A DNA stretch of 64,000 nt from NCBI GenBank assembly GCA_963726755.1, contig CAVSDB010000001.1, positions 372,001-436,000 of the forward strand, in the 5' to 3' direction. This document shows, in pieces, positions 54,244 through 63,618 of the stretch (position 1 is the stretch's first letter; each line of letters begins with the position of its first letter). Position numbers and translations under genes: made by a program. This stretch comes from DATKIY01 sp963726755 (GTDB taxonomy: Bacteria > Actinomycetota > Actinomycetes > JAHEKZ01). The notes under the pieces were generated by a model that saw nothing but the letters and a program-made list of their open reading frames with translations, was not told the origin of the DNA and ran no database searches.

Positions 54244-54639
54244 TCAGACGTGCTCGCGTCGGTGAACGAACAACGAGTGAATGACCCACAGGTCTACAAC
54301 GATTAGCGTGATCGCCCAAAAAGGTTGAACCGGGATGAACACGAAGTTGGTGACTGCCTGGATGCTCACAAAGATAATGCCGAGCCAACGTGCCCAGGCG
54401 GCTCCCGAGAGCACTCCGAACCCGGCGGCCATCACGATCAGTCCGACAATCAGCAGCCACCAGCCCCAACTCGAAGCACTGGTGTTGACCCAGTAGTTCG
54501 CTGGCTGCACGTAGAAGGTGCCCTTGACGATCAGCGCAATGCCCTGAAAGAACCCGAAAAAGCCCGCGATAATCATGATGGTGGCAGCGAACAATGCTCC
54601 GCCTGTACCACGCTCACTTACATCTTGGTCTTGCGTCAT
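54244..54639 (-). CDS. DUF7144-like four-helix membrane protein
   Basis: A 131-residue protein with four hydrophobic segments (TIMIIAGFFGFFQGIALIV, WWLLIVGLIVMAAGFGVLSG, WLGIIFVSIQAVTNFVFIP, FWAITLIVVDLWVIHSLF). The paired Trp and Gly pattern resembles the actinobacterial DUF7144 membrane family, often found beside sulfatase and DUF1269 genes. It is upstream of the sulfatase on the same strand. Function unknown. Confidence 0.7.
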   Translation of the reverse strand: MTQDQDVSERGTGGALFAATIMIIAGFFGFFQGIALIVKGTFYVQPANYWVNTSASSWGWWLLIVGLIVMAAGFGVLSGAAWARWLGIIFVSIQAVTNFVFIPVQPFWAITLIVVDLWVIHSLFVHRREHV

Positions 54640-54681
54640 TTCTATTTGCCTTTCTGAGTGGGTTAGCGGGGGACGAGCTGT

Positions 54682-54825
54682 TTAGCGCCGGTCGTCTCGC
54701 CGGTCGGTACGACGGTTGACACCGTGAGCCACGACTGCGGCAGTGGCTACCGTTGCGGTCGTCCGCGCAACTGGGGCCGGACCTACTACGCCCGCCCTGC
54801 GCGCCCTTCTCCTAGCTAGTGGCAT
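54682..54825 (-). CDS. Tiny basic membrane protein (47 residues)
   Basis: Too short to be picked up by length alone: from ATG 54825, MPLARRRARRAGVVGPAP leads to a single hydrophobic stretch (TATVATAAVVAHGV) and a basic Arg/Asp tail. It starts one base after the DUF6325 stop on the same strand. Small Arg-rich one-helix proteins of this kind commonly follow DUF6325 genes in actinobacteria, which supports it as a real gene. Confidence 0.55.
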   Translation of the reverse strand: MPLARRRARRAGVVGPAPVARTTATVATAAVVAHGVNRRTDRRDDRR

Positions 54826-54826
54826 G

Positions 54827-55279
54827 TCAGATCTCCTCGTTCTCTTCGTCGTCGGCCTCAATCGCGGCTAATAGCGCTTGGATGGGAATGCGACCACTCG
54901 CGACGAGTTGACCGCCCGACCGCCGCACTGACGACGCGAACGGCGCTGCCCAGGTGTTCTCGAACACCAGGACCGCGGCCGAACTACCCGGGTCCACCGC
55001 TTGTGCGATCGCAGCAACGTCGTCCTCGCTGAGGAGCATTGCCAACTCGGTTTCGTAAGTCCGTAACTGGCCGATTTGGCTGTCGTCGAGGTCTGCCATT
55101 TCGAACGCCTCGATCGATCCGTCGGTGTCCTTTGTCAAGAGCACGAGGTCGAGGATCCGAATGATCCCCTTGTCGACCAGTTCCACCAGATTCGGTGCGA
55201 TCTCACCGTTGAACTTGCTTCCGGGGAACTCCACGACGATCCAGTCGACCGGACCTAACTCATCGACTTCGTTGGTCAT
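54827..55279 (-). CDS. DUF6325 family protein
   Basis: A 150-residue acidic protein: GPVDWIVVEFPGSKFNGEIAPNLVELVDKGIIRILDLV in pattern, DTDGSIEAFEMADL, and AVLVFENTWAAPFASSVRRSGGQLVASGRIP are characteristic of DUF6325, often annotated in stress-response contexts. ATG 55279 has AAGGAGG in front; a longer frame to 55348 lacks this. It heads the minus-strand run that includes the sulfatase. Confidence 0.85.
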   Translation of the reverse strand: MTNEVDELGPVDWIVVEFPGSKFNGEIAPNLVELVDKGIIRILDLVLLTKDTDGSIEAFEMADLDDSQIGQLRTYETELAMLLSEDDVAAIAQAVDPGSSAAVLVFENTWAAPFASSVRRSGGQLVASGRIPIQALLAAIEADDEENEEI

Positions 55280-55386
55280 GTGCCGACCTCCTTGTTCGCA
55301 GACTGTCTGCCTACGACGACTCTTCTGGGGTCGGCGTGACCGGGGCATCCCCCCTAGCGGGGGAAGTACGCAGTGCGACTAGGTGG

Positions 55387-57747
55387 TTACAGTGCGCGAG
55401 GGAGTCCGTTGCCGTTCTCGGTGCTTGGACTGAATGAATCGGCCAGATCTTGCAGCTCTCGACGTGAGGTCACCCCAACCTTGCGATAGATCGACCGGAG
55501 CTCGCTCTTGATGGTCTCTGGTGACAACTGGAGCTCGACGGCGATTTCACGCAAGGTAGACCGACTGAGAACGAACGGCCACAGCCGTAGTTCCGCGGGA
55601 GTCAGCCGGTCCAACACCTCGGATCGACTGATCGCCTCGTCGGCAAGTGCCACGAGTTCGCGCAGGAATTGCGACGGGGGGAGCCGCTCAAGTAGGGCGT
55701 CCGCGGTCTCTGCAGCTCTGACGGCTGCGGCAGTTTCGCCGAGTAACGACCAGGCACGCGCAACGAACGACGCCACCAAGAGGTGCAGCCAACCGAGCAC
55801 CGGACCCAACCCGCCGACCATGCTCTCGACGCGTTGGAGTTCGGCACGGGCACTTCGCTCACGACCGGCGCGCGCATAGAGATAGCCGGAGACCGCAGAC
55901 ATCCACGCCGTCGTGCTGGCGTCATCAAGGTCGAGGTCCACCCACGCGCGCCGAGCCACCGCAATGGCGTGATCGGCATCGGACCAAGCCTCGCGTTGCA
56001 CATTGAGGACAGCCAACATCGTCGACGACCCAACCCACGTCGTACCGAGCTTCATCGATTGCGCTAGATCCCTGCTGCGCTCAATGACCGCGCGTCCCTC
56101 GTCGACCTGTCCGATTAACACCAGGTATGCCCCGTTGATCAGCAGCCCCAAGGCTCGCAGGGGGTGTGTCGTAGGGAGCGCCTGATGTGAGGCTGCGGCG
56201 AGTGCGGCGGAAGCCTCGAAGCCAGCATTGCCCGGCAGCGCCAAAAGCAAGGCGAGCGTCGGCTCGACCGTCGAGCGGTCGAGGTGCGACTGCCAATCCG
56301 AGCCAAGCAGCGATGCAGTGACTTCAGCCCAGCGCAGTGTGGTCGCGCCGTCGGCGCGCAGCAGCGCCGAGCATGCTGCCGTGATAGCCAAGGTCGGTGA
56401 CTTAGCCATCGCGGTCTCATCAACATGTCCTAACCAACCGCTTACCGTTGAGTACCTGCCGACGATTAACGCACCAGGGGCGTGCGCCCACACCAGCGAG
56501 CCGAACAGTTCCAGGTCCCCGGAATGGGCGGCGTGCGCGATGGCTTCTTCGACGTAGTCCCTCTCGTCACACCAACGAGCCGCGCGAGTATGCAGTGTCC
56601 TGTAGTCGTCAGGATCGGATTCGGACAAATCGTGAGCGAGTCGTTCGCGAAGCAGCGGGTGTAGGCGGTAGTACTCATCGAGCCCATCGAGGCGACTAAC
56701 CAGCAACGTGGTGGTTTCCGCAGCACGCAGGTCCTCTCGGGAGGTTGCGATTCCGAGAACTTCGTCGCAATACGGTGCAGAAAGCGTGGGCAGGATAGAT
56801 GAGCGCTTCAAGAACTCGACCAGCGCTGGATCCGCACCAGCCATGACCACGCTGTCGAGATAATCAGTCAGCGCTACCGATGGCGTGGACACCCGTAGAT
56901 CACTGCGAGCGGAGGCCAAGCCCTGCAGGTAGACCGCTACCGGCCAACCGTTGGTTGCCTCGAGTGTGTCGGCCACCAATTCTTTCGACGGGTCGGCGCC
57001 CCCGAGTTCTGCGAGGAACTCGGTCGCTTCGTCGGTGTCGAAGGCCAGTTCTTCTGGCCCGAGTTCCCGCACTCGTCCTTGGCTGCGCCATAGCGCGACC
57101 GGAAGGTCGGGTCGAGAGCGTCCGACCAGGGCTAGTTGCGATCCGGGAGGCAGCGATTCGAATACGGCTGTCAAAACCACAGCGGCTCGAACTCCGGCCA
57201 TTTCGTGAACGTCGTCGACGACCAATGTCACGGGTCGGTCGACTTGTTCGAGGGAGCGTTGGAACTGCGGTAACACTCGTCGAGAGAAGGCGGGCTCGTC
57301 GGAGGTCAACGTTCCCGGCGGTGGGACGACTTGGGCTCCGGACGCGCTGAGTGCCGCCAGCACCGTCGACATCAATACGACAGTGTCTGCGTCGGTGTCC
57401 GTGACGGTTGCCCAAGCCACCGGACGACCTGCGTCGGCTGCCCATTGCGAGATCAGCACGGTTTTCCCGAATCCGGCCGGTGCCAACACCAGGACCAACT
57501 CCGACCGGTTACGCGACAAATCGGCGAGCAGCCGATTTCTGCGAATCTGCCCGAGCCGGGCGGCAGGTGGTCGAACCTTGGATCCAGGAGTGACGACAGG
57601 ACCGCCAAGACCGGGGTTGCCGTCCTGCCTTGAAGGCAGGGCAGCCGATGGCTGATCCACGTGGGCATCGTATGAGGTGTTCCCCACCTTGCCCTGCGCA
57701 GGACCAAACCGACAGGATCTATCCGCTAGATCAGATCTGGTGCTCAC
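55387..57747 (-). CDS. Large ATP-binding LuxR-family regulator (LAL/MalT-like)
   Basis: A 786-residue STAND-type regulator. Walker A is LAPAGFGKTVLIS, Walker B VTLVVDDVHEM. A winged-helix and TPR-like central region of about 450 residues follows, with the C-terminal LuxR HTH LTPAELRLWPFVLSRSTLREIAVELQLSPETIKSELRSIYRKVGV in pattern. Such proteins bind an inducer and activate neighbouring genes. It lies between the sulfatase run and the GAP-FGE genes, a natural position for controlling both. GTG 57747 is the longest start; GTG 57660 would leave more promoter room. Confidence 0.9.
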   Translation of the reverse strand: MSTRSDLADRSCRFGPAQGKVGNTSYDAHVDQPSAALPSRQDGNPGLGGPVVTPGSKVRPPAARLGQIRRNRLLADLSRNRSELVLVLAPAGFGKTVLISQWAADAGRPVAWATVTDTDADTVVLMSTVLAALSASGAQVVPPPGTLTSDEPAFSRRVLPQFQRSLEQVDRPVTLVVDDVHEMAGVRAAVVLTAVFESLPPGSQLALVGRSRPDLPVALWRSQGRVRELGPEELAFDTDEATEFLAELGGADPSKELVADTLEATNGWPVAVYLQGLASARSDLRVSTPSVALTDYLDSVVMAGADPALVEFLKRSSILPTLSAPYCDEVLGIATSREDLRAAETTTLLVSRLDGLDEYYRLHPLLRERLAHDLSESDPDDYRTLHTRAARWCDERDYVEEAIAHAAHSGDLELFGSLVWAHAPGALIVGRYSTVSGWLGHVDETAMAKSPTLAITAACSALLRADGATTLRWAEVTASLLGSDWQSHLDRSTVEPTLALLLALPGNAGFEASAALAAASHQALPTTHPLRALGLLINGAYLVLIGQVDEGRAVIERSRDLAQSMKLGTTWVGSSTMLAVLNVQREAWSDADHAIAVARRAWVDLDLDDASTTAWMSAVSGYLYARAGRERSARAELQRVESMVGGLGPVLGWLHLLVASFVARAWSLLGETAAAVRAAETADALLERLPPSQFLRELVALADEAISRSEVLDRLTPAELRLWPFVLSRSTLREIAVELQLSPETIKSELRSIYRKVGVTSRRELQDLADSFSPSTENGNGLPRAL

Positions 57748-57764
57748 CGGATGAAGGGCTCGTC

Positions 57765-58448
57765 GTGGCGCAGGTGACCCAAGATTTGCTTCCCTTGGCG
57801 CTAGGGGTAGCCCTGTCGCCGATTCCCATCATCGCCGTCATCATCATGCTGTTGTCGGCGCGGGCTCGTGCGACGAGTTGGGGATTCCTGCTCGGCTGGC
57901 TGTTGGGGATCTCGGTGACCTGCTTGGTCTTCGTTGTCGTTGGTCATGTCCTGCACGTCGAGCACGGCAGCGCATTGTCGAAGGTCGCGGCCATCTTGGT
58001 TCGTTCTTCTTGGCTGTGCTTGGCTGCTTGCTCGCCGCGCGGACGTGGCGACGGCGACCGCGTGAGGGGCAAGCGGCGGACGTTGCCGGTGTGGCTAGCG
58101 ACGGCCGACCGACTCAGCGTTGGCAGGGCGGCAGCGTTAGGGGTGTTGTTGTCTGCCGCCAATCCGAAGAACCTGGTGCTGTGTCAGTCTGCGGGTACGA
58201 CGATCGCGGGTGCTGACCTCGACTTCGGCGCAGGATCCTCTGGGCAGTTTGGTTGTTCACCGTTGCTCGCAGCTTCGACACGTTGGCTGTTCCGGTACTG
58301 GCGTATGCGGTGGCTAGGCAGCGGGCAGCAGGACCCACTCGACCGGTTCAGGGGCTGGCTGATCGCCCAAGCGAACGTGGTGACGACGGTGCTGCTGCTG
58401 GTGATCGCCGTGGTTCTGATCGTCAGGGGTGCCAAAGGATTGGCGTGA
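57765..58448 (+). pseudogene. GAP-family membrane protein with compensating frameshifts
   Basis: The start (LLPLALGVALSPIPIIAVIIMLLS) and centre (AAALGVLLSAANPKNLVL) are those of the six-helix GAP/Sap family, distantly LysE-like. Between them the frame shows VRSSWLCLAACSPRGRG, while the family sequence AVLGCLLAARTWRRRPREG is in another frame. After the centre, ARSFDTLAVPVLAYAVARQ is likewise off-frame. The open frame is unbroken over 227 codons only because at least four indels compensate. Either several sequence errors or real decay. Confidence 0.7.
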
Positions 58449-58526
58449 CGCGGTCCTGACAGATCCAGGTGGGGCTACCCTCGTGTCTGGAGTGGGACTT
58501 CGCATCCAAGTTGAAGGGGATTGACG

Positions 58527-58958
58527 ATGGACCCCACGAGCAAGCCGACGGTGTTGGTTGTCTACTTCAACTTGTCAAAACAATCTGGTCGAGTTGCGGC
58601 CGGGATGGCACGAAGCCTCGAGGTCGCTGGCTGTGAAGCTGCTCAAGCTTTCATCGAGTTCACCGACGAACGATGGGTACCAAAGCTCTCGCTCCCGATG
58701 AAGCACCAAGTGCCGCAGATCGCGTCGATTCTCTTCGCGCAGGTTCGTCACAAAACTGGAGAAGTTCAGATCCCGGCCCAGGCAAAGTCGGGGGATCGAT
58801 ATCGGACAGTTTCTGGAGGTGCAGAGTGGCCGCTCCGAAGGGGATGGCCCTGGTGTCAGGCGGCAGATTCCGAATGGGCAGCGAGCAGTTCTACCCAGAG
58901 GAGCAACCGGTCGTCGATGTCGAGGTGGCTGACCTGTACGTCGACGAGCACCCGGTAA
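58527..58958 (+). pseudogene. Flavodoxin-like protein, 3' truncated
   Basis: From ATG 58527, KPTVLVVYFNLSKQSGRVAAGMARSLEVAG is the flavodoxin phosphate-binding start, followed by IEFTDERWVPKLSLPMKH and FAQVRHKTGEVQIP, as in actinobacterial flavodoxin-like proteins of about 240 residues. Similarity stops near residue 94 (about 58800), where the FGE gene begins 25 bp later. The frame then runs as meaningless codons to 58958. The missing FMN-binding loops would make it inactive; a deletion joining it to the FGE gene is likely. Confidence 0.7.
58815..58819 (+). promoter_or_regulatory. Ribosome binding site deciding the FGE start
   Basis: GGAGG six bases before GTG 58826. It gives the N-terminus MAAPKGMALVSGGRFRMG, which fits the family start better than the longer frame that begins inside the flavodoxin remnant. 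Confidence 0.65.
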
Positions 58959-59750
58959 CTAACGCGGAGTTTCGTCGATTCGTTAAGGCGACGAAACACG
59001 TGACGGTCGCAGAGCAAGACCCAGACCCGGCTGACTTTCCGGGGGGTGACGTAAGTGGCTTGGTCCCCGGTTCGTTGGTTTTCACTCCCACCCCCGGTCC
59101 GGTGCCTCTAGACGACTGGACGCGTTGGTGGCGGTTTGTTGCCGATGCGAATTGGCGCCACCCGAGGGGACCAGACAGCACACTCGACGGACTAGATCGA
59201 CATCCGGTCGTCCACGTGGCGTTCGAGGACGCTGTGGCGTATGCGAAGTGGATCGGCAAGCGGTTGCCGACCGAGGCCGAGTGGGAGTACGCGGCGCGTG
59301 GGGGGCTCGACGAGGCGACCTACGCGTGGGGTGACGACTTCATGCCGCGAAACAAGTCGATGGCGAATACGTGGCAGGGGCAGTTTCCCTGGGAGAACTT
59401 ACGCAGCAATGGGCCAAGTTGGACGACTCCTGTCGGGTCGTACCCGCCGAACGGTTATGGACTCGACGACGTCACTGGCAACGTCTGGGAGTGGACGTCG
59501 AGCGAGTGGTCCCCTGATCACACGAGCGTCGAGGTTGTCGAAGAAAAGCCTGCGCAGTCCTGCTGCGCGCCAACTGCTTCCATCGGTTCTCAGCGAAGAG
59601 ACACGGCAGGTGATGAAGGGTGGGTCGCACCTTTGTGCACCTTCGTACTGCCTACGTTATCGACCGGCCGCGCGCCAGGGGCAGACGGTCCGGAGTTCAA
59701 CCAGCCACCTGGGGTTTCGACTTGTTGCCGATGTGGTGGAATTCGGATGA
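58826..59750 (+). CDS. Formylglycine-generating enzyme, frameshifted near 59560
   Basis: About 307 residues of the FGE-sulfatase (SUMF1/EgtB-like) fold. It oxidises the Cys in a sulfatase CxPxR motif to formylglycine. VSGGRFRMGSEQFYPEEQPV, HPVVHVAFEDAVAYAKWIGKRLPTEAEWEYAARGG and NVWEWTSSEW in pattern identify the family. After removing one base near 59560 the copper-binding active-site segment MKGGSHLCAPSYCLRYRPAARQG, with both cysteines, comes into frame and ends at 59750. It should activate the arylsulfatase encoded 4.7 kb away. Confidence 0.93.
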
Positions 59751-59808
59751 TCGGGTCAGGCGCCAAGTCCCGCTTCGGCCGATGTGCTATCGCGTTGCCC
59801 AGGGTTCT

Positions 59809-60027
59809 CTAACCTTGGGTTGACGATCCGGCGCCAGTCGAGTCGTCGTTCGGCGGCCTCGGCTTGAGGTCTCCGAACTCTCCTTCGATGCGCTTGACGC
59901 CATCGGTGCCCATTCCCGCAAGCTCCCGCTCGCCGACTCCCTCTTGCGTTCCTGGGTTGTCCTCGCCACTTGGTGCCGGAACGATCTCTTCTTCGCTCAA
60001 GGGGTATTCCTCTTGGAAGAACATCAT
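59809..60027 (-). CDS. Small acidic hypothetical protein
   Basis: From ATG 60027 a 72-residue, strongly acidic, Gly/Pro-rich frame (EEYPLSEEEIVPAPSGEDNP, GVKRIEGEFGDLKPRPPND) with no predicted helix or membrane segment, so probably disordered. The codon pattern is protein-like. It lies between convergent FGE and divergent pepN genes. No family recognised, and the longer frame to 60162 seems non-coding. Confidence 0.4.
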   Translation of the reverse strand: MMFFQEEYPLSEEEIVPAPSGEDNPGTQEGVGERELAGMGTDGVKRIEGEFGDLKPRPPNDDSTGAGSSTQG

Positions 60028-60105
60028 GACTACGCCGGAGACGAATCTCCAGTGACCATAACTCCAGGCCGCGGGGCTTGCCAGTTCGCCGCTAGCGTGG
60101 GTGGA

Positions 60106-62615
60106 ATGCACACTCGACCGCTGACGCGTGATGAGGCACAAGCACAGAGCTCGACTCATCACTGTCGACAGTTACGACATCACGATCGACCTCACGGGTT
60201 GCGACGACGGTCTGCCTACGTTTGGTACCACGTCACGCATTCTGTTCTCGAGTGCCGAAGTCGGCGCCGAGACGTTCGCGGAGTTCCGTAGTACTGAGCC
60301 AGCGACGGCAACGCTTAATGGGCGCGAGGTCCCAGTTGTCGACGGTCGCATCGTGCTCGACGACCTGGCTGACACCAACGAACTCGTAGTACACGGACGT
60401 GGCGACTATTCGACGTCCGGTGAGGGACTGCATCGCGCAGTTGACCCGGCTGATGATGCTGTCTACGTCTACAGCATGTGCTTCTTGCACGATGCCTCAC
60501 GAGTCTTCGCCTGCTTTGACCAACCGGACCTCAAAGCAGTCTTCCGCCTGACGATCAGTGCTCCGTCAAGCTGGACAGTCATCTCCAACGCACCAGCCAA
60601 CGGCGACGGGACGTTTGCACCGACCCCAAAGCTGCCGACGTACCTCGTGGCTTTGGCCGCGGGACCGTACGCGTCGGTGCATGGAACGTGGACGCCCCCT
60701 GGCGGTGGCCCGGACGTCCCACTCGGCGTGTACGGCCGACAGTCACTTGCTCCGCTACCTTGAGCCGGACATCTTGGAGACGACCAAGGCAGGGCTCGAG
60801 TTCTTCACGTCGCAGTTCGGTATCGCGTTCCCGTTCGCAAAGTTCGACCAACTGTTTGCACCGGAGTTCAACGCGGGTGCGATGGAGAACGCCGGTCTGG
60901 TCATACATATGGACGAGTTGCTGTTTCGAAGTGTCGTCACTGAGTCTGAGCGTGAAACGCGCGCAAACATCGTGCTGCACGAAATGGCGCACATGTGGTT
61001 CGGCGACCTAGTGACGATGCGCTGGTGGGATGACCTCTGGCTCAACGAAGCTTTCGCAACCTACTGCTCCTACCTTGCAACGGCGGAGATCACCGAGTTC
61101 ACCCAGGCTTGGACCAGTTTCTGCGTCAACGAGAAGTCCCGCGGCCGCGCCGGCGATGCGCGTCCGTCCAGTCACCCGGTGTCGGGGGACGTGGTCGATA
61201 CCGACGCAGCGCTGCTCAACTTCGACGCGATCAGCTACAACAAAGGTGCGAGTCTGTTGCAGCAGTTGGCCGAGAAGGTCGGACGCGATGCCTTCTTCGC
61301 CGGTGTACGCCACTACTTCACCGAACATGCTTGGGGGAACACCGATCTGCAGGACTTGTTGACCGCATTGGCGCGCGCAAGTGAGGTCTCGCTCGACGGT
61401 TGGTCCGACCGATACCTCAAGACGACCGGCTGCCCGACGATCGTGGCCGAGGTGTCGGTTGACGCTGCGACTGGATTGATCACCAACTTGGACGTGGTGC
61501 AGCGCAACGTCGTGACCGACCAACAGGTCGGCGTTGGTCTGTACCGATCCGAATCCGGCAGTCTCACTCGGGTGGCTCGTCATGACTTCGCGTTGACCGG
61601 TGAACGGACGCACATGACCACCGCTGTTGGGCTGTCGGCGCCTGACGTGGTGTTGCTCAATGACGGTGACGGGGCGTACGCGTCGATGGAGTTGGATCAG
61701 GTTTCCCTGGCGAACGTCATGATGTCAGGGGTCAGCGCTTTCGATGAATCACTGCCGCGCGCGCTCGTGTGGGGCTCGTTGTGGGACATGACGTTGAGTG
61801 GTGAGCTGGCAGCGGCTGAATTCATCGAAGAAGTGGCGCGTGCCTTGCCCGGCGAGAGTCACGTCCCGGTGATTGAGCAGTTGCTCGAGCGCGCTCACAT
61901 TGCCTCCGAGCAGTTCGTGGCGCCGAGCGACACGGCGGCATTGCGAATACAACTCGGGGAGGCATGCACGGCAGCGGGTCGAGGCACAGTACCCGGATCG
62001 GGAAGGCAACTGGCGCTCATGCAGGGTGAGGCTGCCTTCGCGACCTCCCCTGAACAGTTGCAGCGAATCGGGGATCTGTTGGACGGCCCGTCAGACCGTA
62101 ATGGCCTGATGATCGACGCAGACTTGCGCTGGCGTTTGCTGCATCGGCTCGTGGCCACCGGGCTTCGTGCGGTCGAGGACATCGAGGCTGAGTTCTCCCG
62201 TGACTCCACCGCGTTTGGTCGTCACCGCGCGGACCGAGCCAAGGCAGCGGTTCCGAGCGCTGACGCGAAGGAGCGGGCATGGGCGGCCGCCATCGGTAGT
62301 GCATCGGGCAGCACTAACCGAACCGTGCGCGAGGCGTGTCTCGGGTTCTGGCAATGGAATCAACGAGAACTGTGCAGTCCCTACGTCAGCCGATACTTCG
62401 ACGCACTTGACGACGTCTGGCGAGAACGGGACACCGAGATTGCACACCAGATGACGGGCGAACTGTTCCCGGCGGGTTTCGTCGACGAGACAACCAGGGA
62501 TCTCGTTGACCGCTACCTCACGCGAACCGATCTGCCTGCGGGGCAGCGCCGAATTCTCGCGGACGCGCGGTTTGATCTAGTGCGAGGTCTCGACGCTCGG
62601 AACCGCAGGCGTTGA
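60106..62615 (+). CDS. pepN: Aminopeptidase N, two frameshifts
   Basis: An M1 zinc aminopeptidase of about 835 residues. The exopeptidase motif GAMENAGLV and zinc site HEMAHMWFGDLVTMRWWDDLWLNEAFATY in pattern are intact, followed by the long ERAP1_C-like helical domain to the end (LVWGSLWDMTLSGELAA, AHQMTGELFP). The start ATG 60106 (MHTRPLTRDEAQA) joins the next frame near 60145, which joins the main frame near 60755; two extra bases explain both. It is the cytoplasmic paralogue of the secreted M1 protein at 19 kb. Its 3' end overlaps cydB by 39 bp. Confidence 0.94.
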
Positions 62616-63609
62616 CGGTTCCGGTGGTGTCGTAACCCGCGCTCGGAACACCCAGTACGACCAGCCTTGGTAAATCAACACGATTGGGGTCATGACGAGT
62701 GCGACGACTCGTCATGACCTTCAACGCGTAGTCGCCCGAAGCGGTACCGGCCACCGTGAGGTTGTTGGCGGTGGTCGTCGAAGAGACCATGACGTTGGGA
62801 TACAAGTTGGCGAAGAGTGCAGCAACCGTGCCGCCGATCGTGACGGCGGTAGCCGCGAACGACCAGCCGTCGCGCCCTGTCCGGATCAAGATCGCAGCCG
62901 CCACCGCAGCGACCGCGGGAACCGCAGCAGCCAAAATGCGCCAGAATCCGCCGTCCGAGATCGACACGGTCCAGGCCGCGTAGCCGACGACCATTAGCAC
63001 CGCCGGCCAAGCCAACTTCGCGGCGAGGCCGCGTGCTCGTTCGCGAACTGTTCCGGACGTCTTCAAGCCCAAGAACGTCGAGCCGTGCAGCAGGCACAAC
63101 ACGAGCAGAGTCACTCCGACCCACAGACCGTAGGGAGTCAGCAGGTCAATGAACGAACCGGTGAACTCATCGGACGAATCGATGGGCAGCCCGGCTAGCA
63201 GATCGCCGAGTGCAACTCCCAGCAGCAGCGGTACCAGGATCGAGCCGACGGTGAGCGTCCAACTCCACGTCCCGCGCCAACGATCGGTATCAACCCTGGC
63301 GCGCCATTCGAACGACACACCACGAAGGATCAGCGCGAACAGGACCAGCAGCAGAGCGAGGTAGCCAGCTGAAAACCACGTGGCGTACCAACTGGGGAAC
63401 GCCGCGAAGATCGCTGCACCGCCAACGATCAGCCACACTTCGTTGCCGTCCCAGACCGGACCGATCGCGTTGATGGCGACTCGTTTTTCGACGTCGGTGC
63501 GACCGACGGCTTTGTGCAACGCGCCGACACCGAAGTCGAATCCTTCGAGAACGAAGAAGCCAGTCCAGAAGATCGCAACGATGACGAACCAGAGGATCTG
63601 AAGATTCAT
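62577..63609 (-). CDS. cydB: Cytochrome bd ubiquinol oxidase subunit II, frameshifted near 62700
   Basis: Subunit II of the bd terminal oxidase, which reduces oxygen with quinol without pumping. The N-terminus MNLQILWFVIVAIFWTGFFV with LEGFDFGVGAL, GPVWDGNEVWLIVGGAA and FPNVMVSS-like ANLYPNVMVSS are typical, with about eight helices. An extra base near 62700 breaks the frame; corrected, it ends with VALVMTPIVLIYQGWSYWVF and a stop at 62577, about 343 residues. It lies 9 bp after cydA on the same strand. Confidence 0.94.
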
Positions 63610-63618
63610 GGCGTCACC

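Noticed and set aside
57624..57640. CCTGCCT-TGA-AGGCAGG hairpin as a terminator or operator for the LuxR gene.
   Set aside because: It falls in the probable coding region of the LuxR protein N-terminus and has no T-run; it could matter only if the start is further downstream.
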